From NCBI RefSeq assembly GCF_039852015.1, contig NZ_CP156627.1, forward strand, positions 1,240,001 to 1,304,000: 64,000 nucleotides of DNA, written 5' to 3'. This stretch comes from Robbsia sp. KACC 23696. Lineage in GTDB: Bacteria > Pseudomonadota > Gammaproteobacteria > Burkholderiales > Burkholderiaceae. The stretch's first letter is position 1. Each line of letters starts with the position of its first letter. Positions 1 through 8,855 of the stretch are shown here, one piece after another. The translations under genes and the position numbers were made by a program. Under the pieces are notes generated by a model that was not told the DNA's origin, did no database searches, and saw only the letters and a list, made by a program, of their open reading frames with translations.

Positions 1-1618
1 CGCCCGCGGTCATCCATTGGCCGATTTGCTCCGGTGTCGTCTTGCTTGTCTCAAAAGGTTCGGTCAAGCGGCCGTTGGCGAGCACCGCGATGCGATCGGC
101 GAGCGCAAAGATTTCCGACAGCTCTTCCGATATCAACAGGATGGCGGTGCCTTGCGCCGCCATGTCCAGCAGGCGCTGGCGGATCAAGGTGGCGGCGCCG
201 ATATCGACGCCCCAGGTCGGTTGTGCGATCAGCAGGACGCGTGGCGCGCGCGACAACTCGCGCGCGACGATGAACTTCTGCAGATTGCCCCCGGATAAAC
301 TCTGCGCGAGTGCATCCGGGCCGCTGCAGCGAACGTCGAATTCCTCGATCCATCGCAGTGAATAGGCGCGTGCCATGCCACGGCGAAGCCGGCCGAACCA
401 GCCATCCTCGAGCATTCGCGGCCCGCGGTCGGGGGCGTCGGTCAGCGCGGCATTGTCGATCAACGACATCGCGGGTACCGCGCCCCGTCCCAAGCGTTCC
501 TCGGGCACGTAAGCGAGTCCGAGCGCGCGGCGCGCAGCGACGCCAAGCTGCGTGATCGGCTGGCCGCATAGGGTCAATGTGTCGGGGGCGGCGTCGCGAC
601 CGAGCGCCGCTTCGCCGGACAGTGCGGACAACAGTTCGGCTTGGCCATTTCCTGAAATACCGGCGATGCCGAGAATTTCACCGGCATGCAGTGTCAACGA
701 GATGTCCTGCAGCTGTGCGCCGAACGGATCCGCGTTGTGAAGTCGCAGATGGCGCGCCTGCAGCGCGATCGGACGCATCGTGTCGCGATCGATCGCGGAC
801 GCCGCTGCAAGGGCCGCGTTGGCACCGGGTGCCGTGCGTCGATAGGCCGGAATATCGTGGCCGACCATCAGCGTTGCTAGGCTTGCCACGCTGTGCTCGG
901 CCGGTCGAACCACACCGGTGACCTTGCCGCCGCGCATCACCGTCGCGCGGTCGCAGAGCGTGCGGATTTCGTCGAGCTTGTGACTGATATAGAGGATGCT
1001 GCAACCCTCGGCCGCAAGGCGTCGGAGCACGGAAAACAAGCGTTCCACCGCTTGCGGGGCGAGCACCGAAGTGGGCTCGTCCATGATGAGCAGCCGCGGC
1101 GACTGCAACAGACAACGTACGATTTCGACGCGCTGCCTTTCCCCCACCGTCAAGGCGTGGATATGGCGTTGCGGATCGATATCGAGACCGTAGTCCCGGG
1201 ACACCGTGGCAATGCGACGCGACAGGGCGGCGAGATCGAACGGTGCTTCCAGTGCCAGCGCGATGTTCTGCGCCACGGTCAACGTCTCGAAAAGGGCGAA
1301 GTGTTGAAACACCATGCCGATGCCGAGATGCCGCGCGGCGGCGGGGGAAGCGATCGAGACCGGTACACCGTCCCAAAAAATGCCGCCCGCATCGGGCTGC
1401 ACCGCGCCATAGACCACCTTCATCAGCGTGCTTTTCCCGGCGCCGTTTTCACCCACCACCGCATGAATTTCGCCGGGCAGCACGTGAAGATCCACTGCAT
1501 CGTTGGCTCGGACCAGCGGGTAGGTTTTCGAGATGCCGCGCAGGGCCAGCCGTGCCGTCACGCCGCACTCGGTGCCGCCGTCCGCCCAATCGGCAGTTGA
1601 CGCATTATTTTTGTCCAT
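1..1618 (-). CDS. ABC transporter ATP-binding protein, sugar/nucleoside type, cut by left edge
   Basis: This is the cytoplasmic ATPase of an importer of the simple-sugar/nucleoside class, with two ABC cassettes in one chain. The gene reads leftward from an ATG at 1616-1618 and is still open at base 1, so its C-terminus is missing. The first cassette has a Walker A at about residues 56-63 (GENGAGKS), a signature TVGERQR and a Walker B LLIMDEP. The second has the signature LSGGNLQK and a Walker B ending in Q (LLIAQP), so its catalytic Glu is replaced, as is usual in this class. It is divergent from a LysR gene and adjoins urate genes, so purine or nucleoside import is a reasonable inference. 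Permease and binding-protein genes would lie beyond the left edge. Confidence 0.9.
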   Translation of the reverse strand, partial: MDKNNASTADWADGGTECGVTARLALRGISKTYPLVRANDAVDLHVLPGEIHAVVGENGAGKSTLMKVVYGAVQPDAGGIFWDGVPVSIASPAAARHLGIGMVFQHFALFETLTVAQNIALALEAPFDLAALSRRIATVSRDYGLDIDPQRHIHALTVGERQRVEIVRCLLQSPRLLIMDEPTSVLAPQAVERLFSVLRRLAAEGCSILYISHKLDEIRTLCDRATVMRGGKVTGVVRPAEHSVASLATLMVGHDIPAYRRTAPGANAALAAASAIDRDTMRPIALQARHLRLHNADPFGAQLQDISLTLHAGEILGIAGISGNGQAELLSALSGEAALGRDAAPDTLTLCGQPITQLGVAARRALGLAYVPEERLGRGAVPAMSLIDNAALTDAPDRGPRMLEDGWFGRLRRGMARAYSLRWIEEFDVRCSGPDALAQSLSGGNLQKFIVARELSRAPRVLLIAQPTWGVDIGAATLIRQRLLDMAAQGTAILLISEELSEIFALADRIAVLANGRLTEPFETSKTTPEQIGQWMTAG

Positions 1619-1736
1619 ACTCAATACCGTATATGTCTCCGGACAATCATTACGAAACGCTTATGAGGGGTGCCGTGCCGTTTTCTGCCCGGCGAACCGC
1701 GCATGCGCGAGCGCCCATCGATTTACGAGACAGAAC

Positions 1737-2720
1737 ATGAGTCAGCAACGAGAAGCGATCGACACCTATCTGCTGCGCGTCCTGCACACGCTGCTGAACG
1801 AACGCAGCGTCACGCGTACGGCGATCAAGTTGAATCAATCGCAGCCGGCGATCAGCGCGGCCTTGCGTCGTTTGCGTGACATCACCGGCGACCCCTTGCT
1901 GGTGCGCGGCAAGGCCGGCATGGTTCCGACCGATCACGGCCTGTGGCTGGTCGAGCCGGTGCGCAATGCCTTGCAGGAGATCGATCGCATCTGTCACCAC
2001 CAACCGGTGTTCGATCCGACGACGTCCACGCGCTGTTTCCGCGTGGCCTGTCCCGACTACCTGAATACGATGTTCATGCCGATGATCGTCGAGCGCTTTC
2101 GGCGCGCGGCGCCGCATGCGGTTCTCGAAATGCATTCCTTGGGGCCGGCCTACGATCATCAGCAGGCGTTGGAGAACGGGCAACTCGACGTGATCATCGG
2201 CAACTGGACCGAGCCGCCGGAGCAGATGCATTTGTCCAATCTGATGACCGATGAAATCGTCTGCCTGCTGAGCGCCGCGCACCCCTATGCGAAGACCGGC
2301 GCGCTGACTTTGGACCAATACCTGAAGGCGCCGCACGTGGTGCCTACGCCGTACTCCGTGGGCAAGCGCGGTGCGATCGATACCTTCCTCGGGCAGGAGC
2401 GCCTGAAGCGCAATGTCGCGGTAACCCTGCCGTATTTCAATCTGGTGCCCTATGCGCTGGTGAACTCGGACCTGATCTTCACGACCACTCGTCTGTTCGC
2501 CGATCACTACGCCAAGCAGTTGCCGCTCGTCGTCCTCGCGGCGCCGCTCGCGTTTCCGCCGATGCATTACTATCAGTTGTGGCATGAGCGCGTGCATCAT
2601 TCGAATGAGGTGCGTTGGTTGCGTGGGTTGATCAATGACGTCGTGCAAACCTTGCGGGAGCATTACGGCGCTGCTGAAACAGGGCATTCGCCGATGGCGT
2701 TGAGCACTGCGCAACATTGA
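1737..2720 (+). CDS. LysR-family transcriptional regulator (purine module)
   Basis: A 327-residue LysR-type regulator. An N-terminal winged helix-turn-helix (about residues 8-65, with the NQSQPAISAALRRLR recognition region) is followed by a periplasmic-binding-like effector domain. I chose the ATG at 1737 because the protein then begins just before the helix-turn-helix; an upstream in-frame extension has no family support. It is divergent from the ABC ATPase gene and lies upstream of the hydroxyisourate hydrolase and urate hydroxylase genes in the same direction. It probably senses a purine intermediate and controls both sides. The effector is an inference from context only. Confidence 0.88.
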   Translation: MSQQREAIDTYLLRVLHTLLNERSVTRTAIKLNQSQPAISAALRRLRDITGDPLLVRGKAGMVPTDHGLWLVEPVRNALQEIDRICHHQPVFDPTTSTRCFRVACPDYLNTMFMPMIVERFRRAAPHAVLEMHSLGPAYDHQQALENGQLDVIIGNWTEPPEQMHLSNLMTDEIVCLLSAAHPYAKTGALTLDQYLKAPHVVPTPYSVGKRGAIDTFLGQERLKRNVAVTLPYFNLVPYALVNSDLIFTTTRLFADHYAKQLPLVVLAAPLAFPPMHYYQLWHERVHHSNEVRWLRGLINDVVQTLREHYGAAETGHSPMALSTAQH

Positions 2721-2906
2721 GGGCCCAAAAAAACCATGGCAACCCGGCCTCGGGTGATAAACACCTTATGCCCCACGATATAGTTGTCGATATGTTCCAT
2801 CGTATGATCGCCGCTGCTTTCCAATCGGACGGCGTATCGCTGCAGAACGACAAAACAAAAGTCCGCAGCGGCATGGCAGCCAACGCATGACATCAGGAGC
2901 TTCGGC

Positions 2907-3272
2907 GTGAACGGCAGATTGACAACGCATGTCCTCGATATCGCGACGGGCCGTCCCGCCGCCGGCATGGCATTGACGCTCGAGCGGGTGAACGAGAAGG
3001 GCGGCACCGAAGCGCTGGGACGGTGGACGACCAATGCGGATGGCCGATGCGATGCACCGCTGCTGCAAGGCGACGCATTGATCGAAGGCCAATATCAACT
3101 GTGTTTTGCCGCAGGCGATTACTTTCGGGCGCAGGCCGCGACGGCAGACCTCGCCGAGCCCCGTTTCGTCGACGTCGTGGTGTTGCGCTTCGGGATCGCC
3201 GATGCGCTCGCCCACTACCACGTGCCCTTGCTTGTCTCGCCATGGGCCTACAGCACCTATCGCGGAAGCTGA
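2907..3272 (+). CDS. uraH: 5-hydroxyisourate hydrolase
   Basis: A transthyretin-like enzyme of 121 residues that hydrolyses 5-hydroxyisourate, the product of urate oxidation, to OHCU. The family hallmarks are present: an N-terminal THVLDIATGRPA segment, a central WTTNADGRCD stretch and the C-terminal tetrapeptide YRGS that marks HIU hydrolases and separates them from vertebrate transthyretin. The start is a GTG at 2907 with an AGGAG ribosome site about seven bases upstream. The urate hydroxylase gene follows 34 bases downstream and makes its substrate. The next enzyme, OHCU decarboxylase, is not in this window. Confidence 0.93.
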   Translation: MNGRLTTHVLDIATGRPAAGMALTLERVNEKGGTEALGRWTTNADGRCDAPLLQGDALIEGQYQLCFAAGDYFRAQAATADLAEPRFVDVVVLRFGIADALAHYHVPLLVSPWAYSTYRGS

Positions 3273-3306
3273 ACGCATAAATGAGATGGAACGAGGAAGA
3301 GATCTG

Positions 3307-4557
3307 ATGAAAACGCAAGCGCTGGATATCATCGTCGCGGGCGCCGGCATCGGTGGCCTCGGGGCCGCGTTGGCGTTGCAGCGCGCCGGCCATCGTGTGC
3401 GCGTGCTGGAGCGCACGCAGGCACTGCGGCCGGTCGGCGCGGCAATCTCGATTTGGCCGAACGGTGTTCGCGTCCTGCGCGCCCTCGGCGTGGGCGCGCC
3501 GATCGACGCCGCGGCGGGCATGATGGAGCGGATGGCTTACCACGACAGAGAGGGCCGATTGATGGCCCGATTCTCTTTGCAGCCGCTCTACGATGCGGTG
3601 CGCGAACGGGCGAAGCCGATCGCGCGGATGACGCTGCAGCGCTTGCTGCTCGATGTGGTGGGGGAGCAGCACGTGCAACTGGGCGCGCGCTGCGAACGCT
3701 ATGAGCAGGATGAAGACGGCGTAAAGGTGCAACTGGCGGATGGCCGCACGTTGCGAGCCGACCTGTTCGTGGTATCGGACGGCAGCCGTTCGCAATTGCG
3801 CAATCAGGTGGCGGGGGAGCCTATTCCAAGACGCTATCGCGGCTATATCAACTGGAACGGCCGGATCCGCATCGCGCCTGAACTCGGTGCGCCCGACGAG
3901 TGGACGCAGTATGTGGGTGATCATCAACGCGTGTCGTTGATGCCGATGGGCGGTGGCGAGTTTTATTTTTTCTTCGACGTGCCGGTCGCGGATCCCGCCA
4001 TGCTCGGCATTCCGTTCGAGCGCGGCGCCGTGAACCCGATGCCGGATCCGGCGACGGCGGCGATCGCACACCTGGCGTCCGGCGACGATCCCGAACGTCA
4101 TCGCCGCGTGCTATCCCATTATTTCGACGGCTGGCCCGCCCCGGTCCGCTACTTGATCGACAATATGGATCCCTCGCTGATTGCCAGCGTGGCCATTCAC
4201 GATACGGACCTGGTGCCGACGCTAGCGGACGGTCGTGTCGTCATGATCGGCGATGCGGCGCATGCGATGGCGCCCGATCTGGGGCAGGGGGGGTGCCAGG
4301 CGTTGGAGGATGCATGGGTGTTGGCGCGCGCACTCGATGCGGACGCGGCGACGGATATCGCCGCGGCATTGCGTGACTACGAGCAACAGCGCTTGCCCCG
4401 CGTGCACAGCATCGTCGAACGGGCGCGCAAGCGTGCGGCAGTGATCCACGGCGATGATCCGGCGCAGACCCAGGCATGGTATGACGCATTACGGATGGAA
4501 ACCGGCGCCGAGGTGATCGCCGGCTTACAGAAGACCGCGGAAGGCGGCCCGCTGTAA
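3307..4557 (+). CDS. hpxO: FAD-dependent urate hydroxylase HpxO
   Basis: A 416-residue flavoprotein monooxygenase that hydroxylates urate to 5-hydroxyisourate using NAD(P)H and oxygen, the route used in place of urate oxidase in Klebsiella and many Burkholderia. It has an N-terminal Rossmann GxGxxG (VAGAGIGGLGAAL, about residues 9-21), a middle segment typical of PHBH-type hydroxylases and the second FAD motif GDAAHAMAPDLGQGG near residue 315. The ATG at 3307 places the FAD motif at the extreme N-terminus. Immediate linkage to hydroxyisourate hydrolase separates it from salicylate-type hydroxylases and supports the assignment. Confidence 0.9.
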   Translation: MKTQALDIIVAGAGIGGLGAALALQRAGHRVRVLERTQALRPVGAAISIWPNGVRVLRALGVGAPIDAAAGMMERMAYHDREGRLMARFSLQPLYDAVRERAKPIARMTLQRLLLDVVGEQHVQLGARCERYEQDEDGVKVQLADGRTLRADLFVVSDGSRSQLRNQVAGEPIPRRYRGYINWNGRIRIAPELGAPDEWTQYVGDHQRVSLMPMGGGEFYFFFDVPVADPAMLGIPFERGAVNPMPDPATAAIAHLASGDDPERHRRVLSHYFDGWPAPVRYLIDNMDPSLIASVAIHDTDLVPTLADGRVVMIGDAAHAMAPDLGQGGCQALEDAWVLARALDADAATDIAAALRDYEQQRLPRVHSIVERARKRAAVIHGDDPAQTQAWYDALRMETGAEVIAGLQKTAEGGPL

Positions 4558-4605
4558 AGCGGTCGGATCGAGACGCGAACGAAGCGCCTCTCGATGCTGC
4601 CGCCA

Positions 4606-5661
4606 TTACGCCGTGAAAAACGTACTCAGCCCCATGCCGCGCAGTCCCTTTCGATAGGCGATGGAACTGCGATCCGCCGGAATATGCGCTTCGAACGACG
4701 GATCGAGCGGCAACCACTCCGGACGTTGCGCCTCGACGATCCAGCGATCTTCCTCGAAGACGCGGCGATTGAATTCATGCACGGCCGAGACGGGCAGATC
4801 CAGATCGAAATTCCGCGCGATCGGCGCGAACAGCCGTGTCTTGCGTGCCGATACCGGAGACGCCGCGTTCATGATGACCAGTCGGCCGTCATCGGGAAAG
4901 TGCACTGTCAAGGTTGCCGTAAACGGCAGATGCACCTCGAAATGCCTGAGCCATTCATAGCCCTCCGGAATCGGCTTGTCGACCCCTACCGGATAGTTGC
5001 CGACATGACTGCGATAGTCGGCGATGAAACCCTTGTCGCTGGGCACCGGGGTATAGGCCGGCACTTCGGTGTTTTCGGGATCGCCGAACGTGCCGGTATG
5101 GATCCAGCCGAAATGGGCCACATCGAGAAAGCCTTCCATCTGGCGTCCGGCAAAACCGGCGACGTCGAATGCGGGGCAATTGATCTGCTGAAACCCGGCA
5201 TCGTTCCAATGCGGCATGTCCGGAATATCCGCTTCCACCGCGGCCGGATCGAGGCCGCGCTGTGCCAGGCAGGTCCAGATCAGGCCATAGCGTTCGACCG
5301 CGGGATAGGTGATCAATTGCAGCTTGGGCGCAATGGTTGCAGTGGGGCTGGCCGGAATGTGAACGCAACGGCCGTTGGCGCCGAATTTCAAGCCGTGATA
5401 GGCGCAGGCGATCGTATCGCCGTCGCGTTTGCCCATGCTTAGCGGTACGCCGCGATGCGGGCAGACGTCGCGGCCGACCACGATGCCATTCTTGCAGCGG
5501 TAGATGACGAGGGGCTCATCGAGCAACATCGTTGCCACGGGCGCGTCGCCGATATCGGCGGCAACGGCGATGGGATACCAGTGCTGCGCGAGGATGGCCC
5601 AGTCTTCCGGAACGAAGGTATTGCGGATCGGCGGAATGAGTTGCGCGAGGACGTCGTTCAT
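4606..5661 (-). CDS. Rieske non-heme iron oxygenase, possible HpxD-like
   Basis: A 351-residue oxygenase component. The Rieske [2Fe-2S] site is CPHRG...CAYHG (Cys-x-His, 16 residues, Cys-x2-His). The mononuclear iron site is the DxxHxxxxH segment of EGFLDVAHFGWIH, and a C-terminal catalytic domain follows. I placed the start at the ATG at 5661; an upstream GTG at 5709 is also open. It is divergent from a LysR gene and convergent with hpxO. In Klebsiella a Rieske protein, HpxD, works with reductase HpxE in xanthine/hypoxanthine oxidation, so an analogous role fits the context. No reductase gene is nearby, and an unrelated aromatic-demethylase role cannot be excluded. Confidence 0.85.
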   Translation of the reverse strand: MNDVLAQLIPPIRNTFVPEDWAILAQHWYPIAVAADIGDAPVATMLLDEPLVIYRCKNGIVVGRDVCPHRGVPLSMGKRDGDTIACAYHGLKFGANGRCVHIPASPTATIAPKLQLITYPAVERYGLIWTCLAQRGLDPAAVEADIPDMPHWNDAGFQQINCPAFDVAGFAGRQMEGFLDVAHFGWIHTGTFGDPENTEVPAYTPVPSDKGFIADYRSHVGNYPVGVDKPIPEGYEWLRHFEVHLPFTATLTVHFPDDGRLVIMNAASPVSARKTRLFAPIARNFDLDLPVSAVHEFNRRVFEEDRWIVEAQRPEWLPLDPSFEAHIPADRSSIAYRKGLRGMGLSTFFTA

Positions 5662-5720
5662 AAGGGGCGTGGACAGTCGTTTTGTATGAGGGGCCGTTTC
5701 CCGAAACACGGGGATACGGC

Positions 5721-5749
5721 TTGACTATACGGTGTCGATGCGTTGAAAT
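5721..5749 (+). promoter_or_regulatory. Candidate sigma-70 promoter for the LysR gene
   Basis: TTGACT at 5721-5726 and TGAAAT at 5744-5749 are separated by 17 bases in the intergenic region between the divergent Rieske and LysR genes. The -35 is a good match and the -10 is weak. This is pattern evidence only. Confidence 0.35.
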
Positions 5750-5800
5750 AAATCTCAGAATATTCGACGACGTGTTGCAAAAAACAGCACAGGGAGCCCC

Positions 5801-6820
5801 ATGCTATTGATGTCCCGATTTGCGAAGTATTTCGCTGTGGTGAGTAAGGCGGGCAGCATTCGCAGGGCATCCGAGACCTTGCATGTCTCGCCGTCCGCCA
5901 TCGATCGGCAGCTTTTGCAGGCGGAAGAGGATTTGGGGGTGCCGCTGTTCGAGCGCGTGCCGGGCGGCTTGCGCCTGACCGCTGCGGGCGAGTTGGTGGC
6001 GGATACGCTGCGGCGCTGGTCGAAGGACCATGGGCGCCTGCTTTCTCAAATTGAGGATCTGCAAGGGCTGAAGCGGGGACACGTCCAGGTCGCCGTCATC
6101 GATGCACTCGCCGAAGGGCTGGTGCCCGACGTGGTCGAGGCCGCCGCCGTCGCGTTTCCAGGCGTGACGGTGGGAGTGCGGGTCTTGGATAACGAGGCGG
6201 TCGCGCAGCAGGTAGCATCGGGCGACGTCGATCTTGGACTGCTGCTTTGGCCGCCGGTATCGCACGCGACGCAAGGCATCCAGGTGCGCGCGTCGATACC
6301 GGTGCCGTTGGGGCTGGCCGTGCCGATCGATCATCCGTTGGCGCGGCGCACGGCGTTATCGGTTGCCGATACGCTGCCGTTCCGAATCATCGTACCCGGC
6401 GCGCCGCTCGTGATCCATGAGCAGACCAAGGCCTTGTATCGCCAACATCGCGTCGATGTCGACCAATTCATGACCTGCAACAACACGCAATTGATCCGCG
6501 CGTTGGTGCGCAAGCGGACTGGTGTCGGCGTGTTGAGCTGGATCGATGCGGCCGCCGATGTATTGCAGGGGCGGCTGGCCTTCGTCCCGTTTCAGGCATC
6601 GCGGATACCGACTTTGGCGCTGAGTCTATGTGTGTCCACGCACAGTCAGCCGTCGCGCGCCGCGCGAGAATTGATGCAGCGCTTCGAGGAAGCGATGCAA
6701 GTCTATTCGCCGGTAGGGCGTCCTGAGCGTCCCGTGGTGGCCGAACGGCGCGACGGGGCAGGGAAGTCGGCACGCGCCGGCCGTGCCGCCCCGCGACGTG
6801 ACGATGGGGCGAGCCAATGA
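5801..6820 (+). CDS. LysR-family transcriptional regulator
   Basis: A 339-residue LysR regulator with an N-terminal helix-turn-helix (GSIRRASETLHVSPSAIDRQ, about residues 18-37) and a substrate-binding-like domain. The last 40 or so residues are rich in Arg, Ala and Gly and look like a disordered tail beyond the family's normal end. An AGGGA ribosome site precedes the ATG at 5801; a second ATG at 5810 is possible. It is divergent from the Rieske oxygenase and convergent with the porin (8-base gap), so it most likely controls the Rieske gene. Confidence 0.87.
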   Translation: MLLMSRFAKYFAVVSKAGSIRRASETLHVSPSAIDRQLLQAEEDLGVPLFERVPGGLRLTAAGELVADTLRRWSKDHGRLLSQIEDLQGLKRGHVQVAVIDALAEGLVPDVVEAAAVAFPGVTVGVRVLDNEAVAQQVASGDVDLGLLLWPPVSHATQGIQVRASIPVPLGLAVPIDHPLARRTALSVADTLPFRIIVPGAPLVIHEQTKALYRQHRVDVDQFMTCNNTQLIRALVRKRTGVGVLSWIDAAADVLQGRLAFVPFQASRIPTLALSLCVSTHSQPSRAARELMQRFEEAMQVYSPVGRPERPVVAERRDGAGKSARAGRAAPRRDDGASQ

Positions 6821-6828
6821 CGCGCGGA

Positions 6829-7947
6829 TCAGAACTTCGTGCGCAGACCGATACCATAGGTCATGCCGGTCGACATATTGTCGTAGTGGTCGTACATATA
6901 GGCGGCGTAGATGTCGGTTGATTTCGAGAGACGGTAGTCATAGCCGACGGCCCAGGTCGAATGCGTCTGATTGAGGCCGCCCCCGTCGCGCGAGTAGACG
7001 TACGATGCCATCGCGCTGCCCAGACCGATGGGCGCCGACACGCCGCCCTGCAGCGTATTGACGTGCCAGCTGCCGACATCCTGCTCGTTCTGCGTGTACA
7101 TGTACTGGCCGTAGAATTTCAGGAATTTCAGGTCATAGGTCATTCCGACCTGCGCGATGCCTTGGCTCCGCAATCCCAATATCGTCGCGTTGCCGCTGAC
7201 GAGACTGCCGATGTCGCCTGGCGTGCTGTTGAAGTTCACATATTGATATACCGCGGTGGCGGCGAAAGCGCCGTGGAAGTAGAGCGCCTGTGCGCTCCAC
7301 TTCTTCTTGCCGTTATTGCCCGCGCTGTCCCCGAACGCATACATGGCATTGCCGCTCAGGCCGTTATAATTCGGCGATGAGTATTGAATCGCGTTGTTCC
7401 AGCCAGAGTCGCCTACCGCGCCTTGATCCGTCGTATACGTCGGGAACGTCGAGAGCCCCAGGTAGACGTGATACACCATCGGCGAGAACGTGTACGAATC
7501 GGCGAAGGGATTGAACAGAATCGTCGAGACGAACAGTTCCGTCGTCAGCCGGCCTGCGGTGACCTTGCCGTACGGTGAATCGATTCCGACATAGGCGTTC
7601 CGCGCAAAAAAGGTATCGCCGGCAAAGCGACCGTATTGCCCGTTCTGCGCACGCAGGAAGCTTTCCAACGCGAACACCGCTTTATACCCACCGCCCAGAT
7701 CTTCCGCGCCTTGCATGCCCCAGAACGACGTGGACATCCCCCCGCCGCTGACGTTCCATGCCGTTTTGTTCGCCGGGAAGCGGGTAACGCCGACCCATTC
7801 GTCGACCTGTCCATACAGCGTCACATTGGATTGCGCCGATGCCGGCGTTGCGGTCACCGCGGCGGCAGCAGTCAGAGCGGTGAGGGCGACGTTGACGGCG
7901 CATGCCTTAACGGAAATGCGACGCGCGCGGCGGACGACTGGTTTCAT
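6829..7947 (-). CDS. Gram-negative general porin (Burkholderia type)
   Basis: A trimeric outer-membrane diffusion porin of 372 residues. A signal peptide with a hydrophobic Ala-rich core is cleaved near ATPASA, followed by the classic mature start QSNVTLYGQVD. The chain ends in Phe (GLRTKF), as expected for BAM-dependent insertion. It has the alternating aromatic/glycine pattern of a 16-strand barrel. It is convergent with the LysR gene, and its promoter lies in the AT-rich stretch 7950-8110. A link to uptake of the purine-module substrate is only positional. Confidence 0.93.
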   Translation of the reverse strand: MKPVVRRARRISVKACAVNVALTALTAAAAVTATPASAQSNVTLYGQVDEWVGVTRFPANKTAWNVSGGGMSTSFWGMQGAEDLGGGYKAVFALESFLRAQNGQYGRFAGDTFFARNAYVGIDSPYGKVTAGRLTTELFVSTILFNPFADSYTFSPMVYHVYLGLSTFPTYTTDQGAVGDSGWNNAIQYSSPNYNGLSGNAMYAFGDSAGNNGKKKWSAQALYFHGAFAATAVYQYVNFNSTPGDIGSLVSGNATILGLRSQGIAQVGMTYDLKFLKFYGQYMYTQNEQDVGSWHVNTLQGGVSAPIGLGSAMASYVYSRDGGGLNQTHSTWAVGYDYRLSKSTDIYAAYMYDHYDNMSTGMTYGIGLRTKF

Positions 7948-8214
7948 ACGATCTCCTGAGGGACAAGATGGGGCGTCGACGATGACTGGTCAATTGATCG
8001 TCTTACGCGAGGCGCTTTGTTTTTAGCGTCACCATCTTTGCGGACCATTTTTAAGAAAAAAAATCGGTCTGCTTATCCGCGGTATACAGATTTTTATATA
8101 TCTTTTCAGAGTCCGTTACCGATCCCGGACACCTTGACGGCAGGGGGACTGCGCGGCGCGGGACCATATTTTGCGCACCGTAAAGCTTGTCAATAAACTG
8201 ACAGGAGCGCTGCG

Positions 8215-8811
8215 ATGACCGGCAACTATAGCAATCCGTCGCAAGACGACAATCGCCGCGAGGGCGCGGGAGGCATCGAACGTCCAAGCGGACCGCAAGG
8301 ACCGGTTTCGAATGATGCGCTGACCCACGGCGAGCACGTGCAGCAAGCGTCGCTTGCCGCACAATACGAACCCGATCCCTATGATTTGCAAAGATTTCTC
8401 GACGCACAGTCGCGAGATTTCGACGTCGCACGCGATGAATTAAAAGCGGGTCGGAAGCAGAGCCATTGGATTTGGTACATGTTTCCGCAGGCGGCGGGGC
8501 TGGGACACAGTGCGATGGCGCAGCATTACTCGATCGTGTCGATCGACGAAGCGCGCGCGTATCTGGACCATCCGATCCTCGGCCCACGCCTGGTCGAGCT
8601 GACCAGCATCGTCAACGGGCTTGCCGGGACCGATGCGAACGCGATTTTCGGCAGCCCCGACGATATGAAATTCCGCTCGTCGATGACGTTATTTCTACTG
8701 GCATCCGAAGGACGCGGTAGCGAAGGATACGCCGCCGCTTTCCGCCGTGCGCTCGAACGCTACCAGGGCGGCCTGCTTGACAACGCGACGATGCGCCTGC
8801 TTCGCTTGTAG
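8215..8811 (+). CDS. DUF1810 family protein
   Basis: A 198-residue protein whose residues from about 54 match the DUF1810 family: DPYDLQRFLDAQ, a GRKQSHWIWYMFPQ segment, GLGHSAMAQHYSI and DHPILGPRLVELT. The first 50 residues are polar, low-complexity and probably disordered, an extension not usual in the family. A GGAG ribosome site lies upstream of the ATG at 8215. The function of the family is not established; it has been placed near NADAR/ADP-ribose-related folds, which I treat as tentative. It stands alone between two porin genes. Confidence 0.88.
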   Translation: MTGNYSNPSQDDNRREGAGGIERPSGPQGPVSNDALTHGEHVQQASLAAQYEPDPYDLQRFLDAQSRDFDVARDELKAGRKQSHWIWYMFPQAAGLGHSAMAQHYSIVSIDEARAYLDHPILGPRLVELTSIVNGLAGTDANAIFGSPDDMKFRSSMTLFLLASEGRGSEGYAAAFRRALERYQGGLLDNATMRLLRL

Positions 8812-8855
8812 ATCCCCAGCGCGCGACCGAGCGAGCGGGCGAGGGCTTGGCATCG

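Noticed and set aside
893-1600. 235-codon open frame on the plus strand at the left edge
   Set aside because: It lies opposite the ABC ATPase, whose Walker and signature motifs show that the minus strand is coding.
2768-2890. 40-codon open frame between the LysR and hydroxyisourate hydrolase genes
   Set aside because: No ribosome site and no recognised family; it covers the likely promoter of the urate genes. A leader peptide is not excluded but not supported.
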